From Antennarius striatus (Eukaryota > Chordata > Actinopteri > Lophiiformes > Antennariidae): a DNA stretch of 64,000 nucleotides. Position 1 is the first letter of the stretch; the number at the start of each line of letters is the position of its first letter. Positions 1 to 48,106 of this stretch are shown piece after piece. The stretch lies in the NCBI RefSeq assembly GCF_040054535.1, contig NC_090780.1, positions 3,058,001 to 3,122,000 on the forward strand. Direction: 5' to 3'. The notes under the pieces are model-generated. The model was not told the DNA's origin. It did not search any database and saw nothing but the letters and a program-made list of their open reading frames with translations. The position numbers and the translations under genes are program-made.

Positions 1-489
1 ATGACTTCATTTTGAGAATGCCACTGAGGATGTTGCGCCAGAGAGAGGTGCGCGTCAAGGAGCAGAAGGATCGATGCGCATAGTGATGACGTGACTTTGA
101 TTGCAGCAAATCAATGGTTTCTTGAGTTTAAAACAATCCAACTGTACGGGACCAACTTCTTGTAATGTTAATGATGCAATCCCCCCTAACTCCTGTTGCT
201 ACACAGAAGCGCGCTAAATCTCTCTCCTCGCTTCCTCCCCTCTGGACGCGCAAGGAGGGCTGTGGGACCGACAAAATAGCCTCCATCACGACCACAAGCT
301 GCGGCTCAGAGCCCGAGAGGACCGATCATAGCTGCTGCGTCCCCCCCTCTCTCTTTTTCTCTCTCTCTCTCCCTCCTTCTCTCGCTTTTTCAAAGTCGCT
401 GACAAACAGCAGCCATCAAAAAACGCGCAGAGTCGAGTGTGACCACAGCGGGACCTGATGTTAAAAGCGCGCACCGGGCTTCCTCCAAA
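1..489 (+). promoter_or_regulatory. Upstream region and probable 5' UTR of asic1 exon 1
   Basis: No coding sequence is seen here. The stretch holds a CRE-like TGACGTGA near 86-93 and a long CT-rich tract at about 341-390, then GC-rich sequence running into the first coding exon. No TATA box is obvious and the transcription start cannot be fixed. An open frame extends upstream from the asic1 ATG to a GTG at 439, but that is not a plausible eukaryotic start. The 489 bases are too few to exclude another first exon further upstream. Confidence 0.4.
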
Positions 490-24426
<23,937 letters not shown>

Positions 24427-25593
24427 GCGAGAAATGGGGGTGAAGCATCAAAAATTGCGCGTAATGCAACCAAAGCCACTGCTGCTGCGAGAACTGTCCG
24501 ACACAGGGTGTGCAAGGAACTAACAGAGGCACTTTTTACATAGAAAACAGAATACAAGGAGACAAATCAAATAACAAACGGGGGTGACAGAACTTTCAAA
24601 CTGCGGCAAAGAGAAGAAGAAAATCCCAAATATTAAAGTATCTGTTAATTTTTCTGGGGGAACATTTCATGCTGCAAACTTTCTGTCTCTTTGTGTTTTT
24701 TCTTCTGGAATACTGCCACAAAGGATGCTCGTGGAGAAACCTTGCCAACATACACCTCTCTTTCAACAGACAAAAAAAAAAAAAAAATGTAAATAAGAAA
24801 AAAATAAATAAGAAAAAAAACAAGGAGAAATGTACAGTTACATCACCACAGTCAGCAGATCGGACATCCGCTTACATGTAGCAACGTCTGTAACTGTTGC
24901 AGTGTTCCATCAAACACTGTCATTGCTATGAGAATGTACCTTTGTTTTGAGCATCGCCAGGGTGGGGGGTGGGGGGGGGGGTGGGAGCGTGCAGGGGAAG
25001 TTTCCGTGGAGTTGTGACGGCATCGGTTGCGATAGAGATGCATCATTTCCCGTTTGAAACACGCTGATTTCAGGTCTCATGTAAATGCATGCTTGTATTC
25101 ATCAAGTGCATGTTTTCAATCATTTCGGCTTTATAAGCGATGCATTCCTTATAATTTCTGTTCATGTGTGCGTTGCTGTTGAGTGTGTTTGTGTACCAAC
25201 GCTCACAGTTGCCGACATCAGGTACAATGTGTGTGTTTTGTTGATGAAGCCAATGGATTTTTTTGTTTTCCTCATGAAGCTGTTTTATTTTTTTATTTTT
25301 TTTAATGTGGTCAATGAGTCTTCACTCAGCTTCATTTAGCCTCATCTGGACTGCAGGATGAGATGAATCGCTTTTTGCGGGATGGATGACTGCTGAAATC
25401 CATGAGAGTTTTGTGAGGCTGCAAAAATAATTTCTGTATCTGTGTTCTAGTGGCAAAAGTCTTATCAAAGCACAATAACGCCAGTATGTAGAGGTGATGT
25501 AAACAACGTATTATTCTTCTTGGTATATTGTCATACTATCAATATCGTGTTTTATTCAGTTGTTTTTCAGTTGTTTTATTTTCTTTTTCTTCA

Positions 25594-25599
25594 ATTAAA
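25594..25599 (+). terminator. Candidate asic1 poly(A) signal ATTAAA
   Basis: ATTAAA after a T-rich stretch, 1.17 kb past the asic1 stop codon. AATAAA at 25676-25681 is an equally possible alternative. Neither has a compelling GT-rich downstream element, so the 3' end is not fixed. Confidence 0.3.
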
Positions 25600-27746
25600 C
25601 AAACTCAGTATTGCCTGATTAATCCTGTCTCCTTCCTCAAGGTAATAGACTAGTCTATTTAGTTATCAGAGCATAAATAAATACAAAGATCATTTTGGAA
25701 ATGGTTATTCTTCTGAGCTTTTTTTCTTCGCAGCGAATTTCCTTTTTCTTTTTGTCTGTTAGGTTGAATAGATAAACAAAAGCAGATGAGAGTACTTTTC
25801 TGCTCCAGATATTATGGAATACACATTCAGTTTTGGCCGCGAATAGATCTCAGACAAAGCATTCAGCGTTTTCTCGGAGGCTTTTTGTTATTGGAAAATT
25901 TCTCTTACGAACCTTTTATCATGTGTTTCATGTCATACAAGATTTTTCTTGGACCTAAAGCAGCATTAATAGTGCGGATAGATGTTATTAGATACAATCT
26001 AGTTTATCTAAGAGCTATGAGTCACAGTGTTTCTGTTCCACATCTCTGTTTTCTTCAAAAGCTGCTTTTTTGACAAAAGAATGGATGAGAAATATCCTGC
26101 AGTTTTATCAATGTTGTCGGTTTGAACATTATGGATGTTCTCTCTCATATTCTACTGTACATCAAGTGCTGCCAACTGCCACACTCATTATTAAAAAGGT
26201 GGGCTGGTGATGCATGACCTTGTGAATATTAGTACCCGACCCGATTCCCTCAGACATGCTCTGCCTCCAAATGGTCTTATTTGGTTGGTCATCTGCAAAC
26301 ATCCACAGTTTTTCCAGAACAATTACTTTATTTCTGCTTGAGTATAGCTTTAAAAAAATCTTTATTGAAAATCCAAGCATCAACTTTGTTTATCAAATCA
26401 GTGCTTTCCGTGTTTAATATTCGGAGGAGAAACCTCAGCTGGTAAAACCATGATATACAAAAACTTTAAACCTCCTGGGATCTGGCTTAGACATGAACAT
26501 TTCTCCTCTTTTGAATGTTTGCCACGCAGTTTTGCCCTCCTGACAGTTTTATTATTTTCTGTTGTGGCTGATAATAAGACAGATTAATCAAAAAAAAAAT
26601 AAACATGATGCCATATATTTCCTTTTTCCGTTGATGTCTTTTTTCTTATCGACTGTCTGCGGCCCAGGTGTTTGCAAGGGAAGGGTCAGAAAACAGGAAT
26701 GCTGCCTATACAGTGACGAGCAGAAAATGGATTGTACATATTAAAAAGCTGGGGTGTGTGGGACGTGGGATACCACTGGGAATTCAGACAGCCTAGAAAT
26801 CAATCTCAAAATTCTGGATGAGTCAAGATTTCCCTTTTCTTGATATGTGAACTGTTCGTATTGTTAACAGATCCTGAATTGTTGGAGACGGGACCTCTCC
26901 TCCCTGGTTAAGTCATTTATCTCCCCAATAAAGAGATTGGAGGTGACTGCTCCCTCCTTGCTTTCACCTTGTCAGCAGATCTATGGACAAAGTAAGAGAG
27001 AGAATTTTGCAATCTGTCCCAAACTGCTCACTTTTACTAAATGTCTCGAACACCCTCGGATTTGAAGTAATCAGAGCTGATCCACTCAGGGAACTCTCTG
27101 CGTTTCTTTTTTACCCTATCATCCAGTTAAATCACACCTCCCGTCGGCGAACACGCACTGGAACTGAAGATTATTTTATCTCATTGCTAATCCTGTCCTA
27201 ATCCGGTTATGCCATTTTATATCGATACCATCAAGGAGATTGTGCTTTATGTTTTACAGTTGCTTACAGTGGTGCACATTTCAAATAGATGAATACACAC
27301 ACACACACACAAATTAAAAATCACTTAACAATCCAATTTTTTTCTGGCACACAAGTGACTGAAACATGATCAGACTATTATGTAACGCTGACTGATATAA
27401 AAATGTTATCTTGAGATTTAAAGATGAGAGATTGAACTCATGTTATTGAAAACATCTGGAAAGTATTTCAGTTTAAAATGGTAATCAATGAAACCCAATA
27501 GTAGTACATCTACTCAGACGCTGAGGTACTATAGTATAATTTTAAAGTATTTACATATTGGCACTTAAATTTCATGCTACTTTTTACTTCTGTTATATGA
27601 CACAGTTTAGGCTACTCATTACTTTGCAGATTTGCATTATCAATGCAAAATTGATCAACAGTGAAATTGTGATATATTTAAGATGAAGACAACATGTTAA
27701 GTAATGTATTACGCCTCTATAAACAGAATGTATGCATTAAACAGTC

Positions 27747-27781
27747 ATCGATCAGTTATTCTTAATGAATAACTGATCGAT
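27747..27781. repeat. Perfect hairpin, 15-bp arms
   Basis: ATCGATCAGTTATTC (27747-27761) and its exact reverse complement GAATAACTGATCGAT (27767-27781) are separated by TTAAT. It lies in intergenic DNA between asic1 and smarcd1, with no gene or element boundary I can recognise. Confidence 0.9.
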
Positions 27782-29524
27782 AAACTTTATGTCAAATTAA
27801 AGATATTTACTGTAAGTTAATATTTCTCTTTCTACATGAGTGTATGTTTATATTTTACTTTCAGTTGCAGTGTTTCGGCGGTGATATTTATGTAAGCATG
27901 TTCCTTCCTCCGTTGCCCTCTGGTGACTCTCCTTCCAATCTCCACCCCCCCCCCCCTACCAGTATGCCATTTTGCTGCTATAACTTTATCCTGTCAGATC
28001 TCTCTATGCAATTAGGATGCTCGCTCATTTTTCATAGATAAGGCGGCGGTTTTGCTCCTCTGGGCCCCGCTTTACATTCTGTTCATTAAGAAGATTAATA
28101 ATTACAGTACAGTCAAGTTTCCTAGGTCCAAAAGACACTGTATTACATTTCAGGCTTGTGGTTTGAATTGTCCTTTAATTTATTTTAAGTATGAGCCCTT
28201 ATTCATTGGTTTCATATCCAGGCTGTCAATAGGTCTGTCTAATCATCTGCCGCCTTACACACGGGATGCAAACCCCTCTAAGAATTTGAAGAACAATACA
28301 AAGAATCTAATTTTTTTTCCTCCCATCGATGATGATTGTAGCAGAAGTTGTTTCAAACAAAATGATGTATCCCCCTCCTCCCTGATACACGCAAGCACAG
28401 ATCGACAACAGGAAGTGGGCAAGCAGATAGGATACTTCCTGTTGGAGCATCGTACTGATCGGAGGAGAAGTGTAATGACTCCAACGTGTTTGATGGATTA
28501 AAAAACGTTTCTAAAAGATGTATAGTGCCACTCAATAATGTGTCATTCAGTCATCCCTTTGTGAACTATTTTTCTGTCCATGCCAGTCTTACTATTTGTG
28601 TTTTGTTCCATTTCCATTTGATCATCTCTTTGTGTTCAGATCTCCTCTCTAGCCAACTGCTCCTGCTAATGCTTTACTATCAAGTCAGACTCAGACTCTC
28701 CAGCCAGTTGCCCTCATCACTCCCTCATTTCTATTACCTTGAAAATAAATTCACTTTTAAGTCTGAACACCTCATCTGTTTCATCTGCACCCAGTCTGCT
28801 TCTGGGTTCAGATAAAACAGCTCCATAACAAAGGCTATATTTTCATCAATCTGAAGACATCGATTCAGACAAATACAACAAAGACAAGAACGACAGAAAT
28901 ACAGAAGGATCTTGGCATCGAATTATCAAGTAAACTACATTAAATAAAATCAATATGCAATATGGTGATTAGAAGAACTACTATTGTCAAAGCAGTTTAA
29001 TAAATTGGATTACAAATGCATAATTTCTGAGATATTCATTCATTCATTCATTTTCTCAATTTCTAAGATATACTTTCTTCTATTGATCAGTCACAGATAT
29101 ATGAATTTCTATACGCATTACTTATTCCAGCCGAGGTTGAAAGTCAACGAGGAGTTTCTTGATCAGAGCAACTTGGTCTTTCAAGCCTGACATCATTACC
29201 TTAGACAGTCCAATCACCACCCAGGAAACATAAAGCACCACCAAATCTCTGCAGTGTCTTAAAAACCTGATTGGTTCTTATGAAGGACAATCCTTCATCC
29301 ACACTGGAAGAATCCATCATGGCATTTATTCATTAAAAAGGGTAAAGATCCCATAGAGGCCTGGTAATACAAAACCATTGGTTTGATTTGTACAGATCAA
29401 AAAGTCTGACCAGAACTTTCCCCCTGCAGACTCAGCATGGCCATGGCCAAATTCATCAACCTCAGTCAATTTTATGCAGGAGACACTTGCGGGCCTCGCA
29501 AAAATTCAGCTCTTGAAAGTTTTG

Positions 29525-29548
29525 GGGGTACTCTGGGTGCAGTACCCC
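29525..29548. repeat. Short perfect hairpin upstream of smarcd1
   Basis: GGGGTACT (29525-29532) and AGTACCCC (29541-29548) flank an 8-base loop, about 100 bases upstream of the smarcd1 ATG. It could be a protein-binding palindrome or chance. Confidence 0.6.
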
Positions 29549-29645
29549 TAACTACACAGCAGGGGCCGCTGGGAGGCCGTAACGTCATCCCGCGCGCTGA
29601 TCTCGCGATAGCTCCGCCCCACCGGCAGCGACATTCTGAAAGGAG

Positions 29646-42069
<12,424 letters not shown>

Positions 42070-43443
42070 AGGAAAAGTTACCCACAACCAACATAGAGAT
42101 GCGCCGATGGAGACGACTAATGTGCGAGAGTGTGTATGATGTTCAAAGTGAGTCTTCTGACGAGTTTAGAGGCATAGATCGTAGATTGTTTTACCGTTAC
42201 GTAAGATGTCCCTTTATCTCCACCCAGCAGCTCCGCTGCTCCTGCAGTTTGGTTGCTGTTTTATTTCTTTTATTTTTTTTATGTAGCCTTTTTTTCTTCT
42301 CACACCAGAGCTCACATGGTTTCCTCCTGCATGTCGAAGCCTTACCCGAAAGCATTCCTTTCATTTTCATACATTGTGCCCACACAAAAGTACAGATTTG
42401 ACACAAACAGAAAGCAGAGGGCAGATTGTACCTGGCAACTTTTAATGTATTTTGTCCCTGAATCTTAAACCTAATCTAAAAGTTAAATATGTGGAATATG
42501 TGGATTCTGCCAGTGCTTTTTGTTCCAGTTTTGCAAAGTAAATTTGCATTTTACACTCCTATTCCAGCCCCCAGATGCTTGCCTATTAGGTTAGATATTG
42601 ACTGTGATTGTGTTTGTAACCAATCAGGCTACTTGGCTGCATAGTGACTGTTAGTGTGTCACTTTGTCTTAAGTTCTCATTGGGTTGTTTTGATGGTTTG
42701 TACCCCAGATTACTGTGGGATGGACTTAAAAGATGAGTCATAGCAGAAAATCTTTTTAGTTTCTTTGTTTTTGACATTAAGTATGAAGTTTTTTTCAGTT
42801 TCTTTTATCAATGATCTTTGGTTTCACGCTATGTATTATATCAGTACTTGTCTTGTTAGCTAGTACAGATTATCAAGGAAGTAGCTAGTTTGAGTACCTC
42901 TAGTCTAAATAGTTTTGTAAATAAAGAGCAGAAAATGGATGTGAAGTCAAAATGTACCCTACCTGGCAGATGTTTTTCATGAATCGTTCTCTAGGCTCAG
43001 ATAGTGGATCCAGTATTTATGTTATTCAGCCCTTACTGTCAGAGCGAACATGAAGACAGCAGGTGTGTTTTACAAGCCTCCGCTCTGCCGAACAAACACA
43101 CTTCATCACCTGTGACCTCAGAAAGGTTCAGTCCTTAACTTTTAAGCTCCTGTATTTTAATTCTGTGCAGAGAAGCCATAAACACTTTCAGGAGCAGTAG
43201 AGTCTTTGTATCCCGGCTGAAATCTGACACATTTGAGTTTAATGACTGTTTTCTTGTTGAAGGTGACGATGAGTCTCCTGGCATGTATGCATTTCATTAA
43301 TTCCAAGAATACACTAATGCGGGTTTTGAGTGGGTATTTGATTTGAAACAAGTGGTTGGGAAAATTCCGGAGGGTGTGGTATTATTTGAATCTGCAGAGT
43401 TTTTCATGGACCAAACCTATTTTTCTGTATGTTCTTATGTTAT

Positions 43444-43449
43444 AATAAA
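43444..43449 (+). terminator. Likely smarcd1 poly(A) signal AATAAA
   Basis: AATAAA is followed 22-40 bases later by the GT-rich TTGCCTGTTGTTGTTTTTTT. This would give a 3' UTR of about 1.4 kb. AATAAA at 42920-42925 is an upstream alternative with a weaker downstream element. Confidence 0.5.
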
Positions 43450-44693
43450 GGATATGTCAAATGTACACGCTTGCCTGTTGTTGTTTTTTTGCTATTTTCT
43501 CTCCGCATATTGGGAATCTTTATTGACTTTTGTTTGTGGATTTCATTGGGTGTCAATAAAAAAACATTTCAATTTTTGCTTTATCTAGTTATTAGTTTTG
43601 GTGAACTTTTTATCTTGAGCCTGATTAGAAGTTATTGATATATTAAAAACAATTTGGAAGTAAATGCTCAGATCATTCACTTACATGAATGAAGACGAAG
43701 TTATAACGTCTTGATTTCCTTCAGTCAGAAACCAGCTGCTGTGATTCACTTCCTGCACATGTCGCCTATTTTTAAATAAATAGGCAGATGTGAAAAAATA
43801 ATCGAATTTTTAGAAGTGAGAATATAACTTTCCACTTAGGTATTTTTTATTTGGATCACTATCTTGATCAGATGATCAAAGTTTTTCATAGTAAAAAAAA
43901 TTGAAATAATTAGCAATCAAGTTACACAAAGTAAAATGCAAAGCTGCGTGCTAATGGTGACATTTTTGTTTTATTTGCTTTTCTAAATATGCCAGATACC
44001 AGAAATGGGAAGATTTCTAATTTATTTGCTGGAGGGACCTCCAGATGAAATAAAGGAGGTTGTATGGTCCCATGATTTTAAATAAATTCCATCTAAGGTG
44101 GCCGAGAATGTTAAGATCTGATTAAGTTCCCTATACGTCTCAAATGGAGGAAGATTTGGCCTGTCAGTGTTTTTAATAACAGTTCCCTGCATTTGTTTCA
44201 CTCTATAGAAGCATAACTTTCTGAGGTTGCGTCCCACCGCATGCATCTGGTGCCCCTTTCATTCCTTATCAGCCCCCACACAACTTAAGTCCACCAATGT
44301 GTGAAAGTATTGTGTGACCTTGCTGCATTGCATAGCAGCTGGATTATAAGAGACATTTTCCCCAGTGCTTTTAGAAGGTTGTTTCCTACACCTCACTAGA
44401 ACACACACACACACTAAAGAACTGTATGTGAATGCTAACATTCATGATTAATGTTTCCCCTAACAAATTAACATGGGGCATTTGTGATGTTTCAAAGGTT
44501 TCCTGGGATCAAACAAACATCACTGGTCAATTTTCAATCAACAGTTTAATCATCAGCTTAGCTTCTAACGTGCCAGAGGGCATCAGACCCCAAGTATTCA
44601 AGAAGGACATTCCTGTTGTGTCTGTGTGAGTGTGAGGTGGCAGAGCAGACCAACCAGCAAACAGGGAGTGTCGCGTCTCAGCTGTGTGTCTGG

Positions 44694-44700
44694 TATAAAT
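44694..44700 (+). promoter_or_regulatory. TATA box of gpd1
   Basis: TATAAAT in GGTATAAATACC, 73 bases upstream of the gpd1 ATG. The expected start of transcription is near 44724, giving a 5' UTR of about 40 bases. No other gene start lies nearby, so the box is assigned to gpd1. Confidence 0.65.
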
Positions 44701-44766
44701 ACCTCAGCCCCGGCGTCAGTGTGTCCTCACAGCTTCAGCCGATCGGTCTGGGACGTCAAACACAGG

Positions 44767-47700
44767 ATGGCAGTGCCGAAGAAAGTGTGTGTGGTCGGCT
44801 CTGGAAACTGGTGAGTGAAGGATTCTTCATCTGTCAGCGAGTCTTGGGGGTTTATAGTTTAAAGTTGGGTTGATCTGTCAGCTGTGTGACAGTCGAGTGT
44901 GTGTCCTGGACTAGATTTCATGAATGTTGTCTGGGAAACACTTCACACACAGAGTAAAATATTGTAAAGACGCAGCTCCGTTCAGATTATTTCTTTGTCC
45001 TTCGACTTTGTGCGATGTCTGCTCTTACTGTATGTGATGTTGCTGACAGTCAGCATGACATTTAGGGAGGTCAGAGGTGGAGGCATTATTCACATGCTGA
45101 AGGTAGAAGGCTGCTGCTGGTGACAGCCCTGCAATCGTGTTTGTGCTTGAGACACAATGAGAACATTTGTGTGATTTTAAATCGACTCAAAGGTGCTGAT
45201 TGTGAGGCTAAGAGCGGGTTATTCTGATTAGTGTTAATATTCATTCATCAACACATAAGTGCCAATTGTAATGCTTTTGCAGGCCCAAAGAGTGACTTTT
45301 AAAGTGCATATACATATATGTGCATATTATTTCATTAAAACTCTTATTATTTTATGGATCAGATTGTCCTAAAGGGAAGTAAGTCAAATAAAGGCTGTCA
45401 AGTAAACAGAAATACACAAGAGTGTGAAGTAAATACTGAGAGTAAAAATTTTTGAAATGAAAAAAATCTTATTTATATTCCACTACTGAAAACAGTTGTG
45501 TCAGATGCTTCATATGCGGTAAGAAATACTTTAATCCTGATAATTTATAAGTGATCTTAAACACAGATTCCTCCTGACTCTTATAACGCAACATTCACCT
45601 TACAGCATCACTGCCACATCTCAGCTACAGGAGAACATTTGAGTTTCTTTAGAGCCTCTGATGAGAATGACTAGCAGCAGTTAATAAGTTATTGTCTTAT
45701 AATTACTGAATTAAATAGGCTTAAAATATGTGTTTTTACAGATTCTTGTCAATATGTCTCTAACCTTTGTTGTTCAACCTGCTGATGTCTTGGCACTACG
45801 ATGGTGTTTGTGTGTCTTCATGCCCACAGGGGCTCTGCCATTGCCAAGATTGTGGGTGCCAACGCTGCCAAGTATGACACGTTTGAGACCACAGTGAACA
45901 TGTGGGTGTTTGAAGAGATGGTGGGGGGCCGGAAACTCACAGAAATCATCAACACAGAACACGAAAACGTGAAATATCTGCCCGGTCACAAGCTGCCCCC
46001 CAATGTGGTGAGCAGGGCGACACACTGATGACCCATAGCAGCCATTCTTTCTACTGATGCCTCACCGTTGTGTCCTCTCTACTCCACAGTTGGCTGTTCC
46101 AGACTTGGCTGAGTCTGTGAAGGGAGCCGACGTCCTGATCTTCGTGGTCCCCCACCAGTTCATCGGACGGGTTTGTGACACCATCAAAGATCACGTCAAG
46201 AAGGACGCTGTCGGCATGTCTCTCATCAAGGTGGCTGTTGGAGTTAGAGTCTGTCATTTTGAAGCATTGAATGTTGTTCTCAGGCTCTTATTAACAATGA
46301 TCGGATAAACAAATAATTTATGGAAAATAAATTAAGATTATGGAATAAAGGTTGAACTACAGAGAAATTTTTTTAAAATGCAGAATTTAAAATTTAGAAT
46401 TAAATTATAATAAATACGTACACTATGGATGAATGGTGTGCAGCAGCGATAAAAAAAATAAAAATAAAGCAGGCAGGTTGTTTCATGATGTCATAAATCT
46501 ACAACAAAGTGTATTTAATGTACAAAAATATATAAATACTTTAAAAGAAGTAGTAAAATAGAATATATGTTTGAGGGCATAAACAGGTAAAATATTCCTT
46601 ACAGAGAGGTGTGGTAAAGGAATATGAGGTCACCAGTTATTCTTATTTTAGTAGGTTTCACAGTGAGTGAAGCCGTTCATATGATGAATAGATTTTTGTG
46701 AATTCTGTGCTTGTTTTGTGATCCAGGGTGTGGATGTGGGCCTGGACGGCCTGAAGCTGATCTCTGAAGTCATTCGGGGCCGACTGGGGATCGACATGAC
46801 GGTCCTCATGGGCGCAAACATCGCCAATGAGGTTGCGGATGAGAAGTTCTGTGAGACGACTATCGGTATGGAGGATAACCATTCTTGACTTTGATGCCTG
46901 TAAAAAAAAAGGGACAAAAAAAAAAAGAATGATTGCACAGAATACCCTGAAAAAAGATTTTGGTTTTTTTTTAAAAACTATATGTCAGACCTTCTTTTTT
47001 TTGTTCATGTGATGGATTTTGAAGCTGATGCGTCACTTTGGACACAGGGTGCACCAACAAGGCCCACGGGCCCATGCTGAAGGAGCTGATGCAGACCACC
47101 AACTTCCGTGTGACGGTGGTAGAAGAGTCTGACGTCGTGGAGATCTGTGGGGCTCTCAAGGTTTTTTTCTGTTATCCTTCATGAAAACTAATGTATTTTT
47201 CAATCACAACTGCAGTGCAGTCGCAGCAGCACCTCCGGTTTTTATTCCGCTCCAGAACATTGTGGCGGTGGGCGCAGGTTTCTGCGACGGCCTGGGTTGT
47301 GGCGATAACACCAAGGCGGCGGTGATTCGCCTGGGCCTGATGGAGATGATCGCCTTCGCCAGGGTCTTCTGCACCAACTGCCCCGTCTCCTCCGCCACAT
47401 TCCTGGAGAGCTGCGGCATCGCTGACCTGATCACCACCTGCTACGGGGGACGCAACCGCAAGATCGGGGAGGCCTTCGCGAAAACGGGCAAAGTATGAAG
47501 ATTCTCAATCGTTCTCAAATCTATTTCCCGTGAAAAATCGGATGTTGTAACTTAAGACATTCATCATATTTCTCTCTGTTTAGACTATCGAGCAGCTAGA
47601 GAATGAGCTGCTGAATGGACAGAAGCTTCAAGGTCCAGCAACCGCTGCTGAGGTGCATCAGGTCCTGAAACAGAAGGACATGTTGAATAAGTAAGTTTGT

Positions 47701-48106
47701 TGTTTATTTGAGCGATATGATAAATCACAGCATGGGTTGTTTATCACTTCTGCAGTTATTGATATTGGCAACGAATCCGATTTTCACTGGTATCTATAAC
47801 AATGAAATCCGACTGCACTTTCATCACTGTGGTATTTAAAGAATGCAACAAATTGGTGTTGTTTTGGGTAATAAAAGTGGGATCATTCCCTCTCTCTGTC
47901 TCCAGAGGAAGTTCCAATCCTCTTTTCGTCTCTTCATTTTAAAGGAAGTCAATAATCCTGGTTGACTGAATCTTTCCCTCATTTTTATATCTTTCTTTCA
48001 CTTTTCCAGGTTTCCTCTTTTTACTGCCGTCTACCAGATCTGCTTCAACGGCCACCAGGTTTCAGATTTCATCAAATGTTTGCAGAACCACCCAGAGCAC
48101 ATGTAA
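44767..48106 (+). CDS. gpd1: Glycerol-3-phosphate dehydrogenase (NAD+), cytosolic; eight coding exons
   Basis: Interconverts dihydroxyacetone phosphate plus NADH and sn-glycerol 3-phosphate; links glycolysis with glycerolipid synthesis and the glycerol-phosphate shuttle. Exons: 44767-44810, 45830-46007, 46090-46230, 46727-46865, 47048-47160, 47256-47492, 47584-47690, 48010-48106; 1056 nt, 351 residues (human 349). Seen: Rossmann motif GSGNWG at 11-16, VFVVPHQF-type segment ([10 protein letters not shown]), SLIKG with K121, GALK with K205, [10 protein letters not shown]262, T266 and GGRNRK with R271, which align with human K120, K204, D260, T264 and R269, and C-terminus QNHPEHM. All catalytic positions are intact. 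ATG at 44767 has a strong context (A at -3, G at +4) and begins MAVPKK. Donors of exons 3 (GTGGCT) and 5 (GTTTTT) are weak, but the joined frame is exact. In zebrafish nomenclature this would be gpd1a, gpd1b or gpd1c; synteny does not settle it here. Confidence 0.96.

Larger units (their letters stand above)
24427..29645 (+). other. asic1 3' UTR and asic1-smarcd1 intergenic region
   Basis: No further gene is supported. The first 1.2 kb is probably asic1 3' UTR and includes A-rich runs (24770-24830) and a G run (24962-24982). Beyond it the DNA is AT-rich, with a (CA) run near 27295-27311, a C run near 27945-27956, a strong hairpin at 27747-27781 and the tandem ATTC at about 29035-29053. Confidence 0.6.
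42070..44766 (+). other. smarcd1 3' UTR, intergenic gap and gpd1 upstream region
   Basis: After the smarcd1 stop, AT-rich sequence with no further coding potential. Candidate poly(A) signals are AATAAA at 42920-42925 and, better supported, 43444-43449. From about 43500 the DNA is intergenic up to the gpd1 promoter, where a TATA box is visible. No repeats with clear ends were seen. Confidence 0.6.

Noticed and set aside
439..489. GTG-initiated N-terminal extension of asic1
   Set aside because: GTG is not a credible start here; ATG at 490 has a good context and fits the family length.
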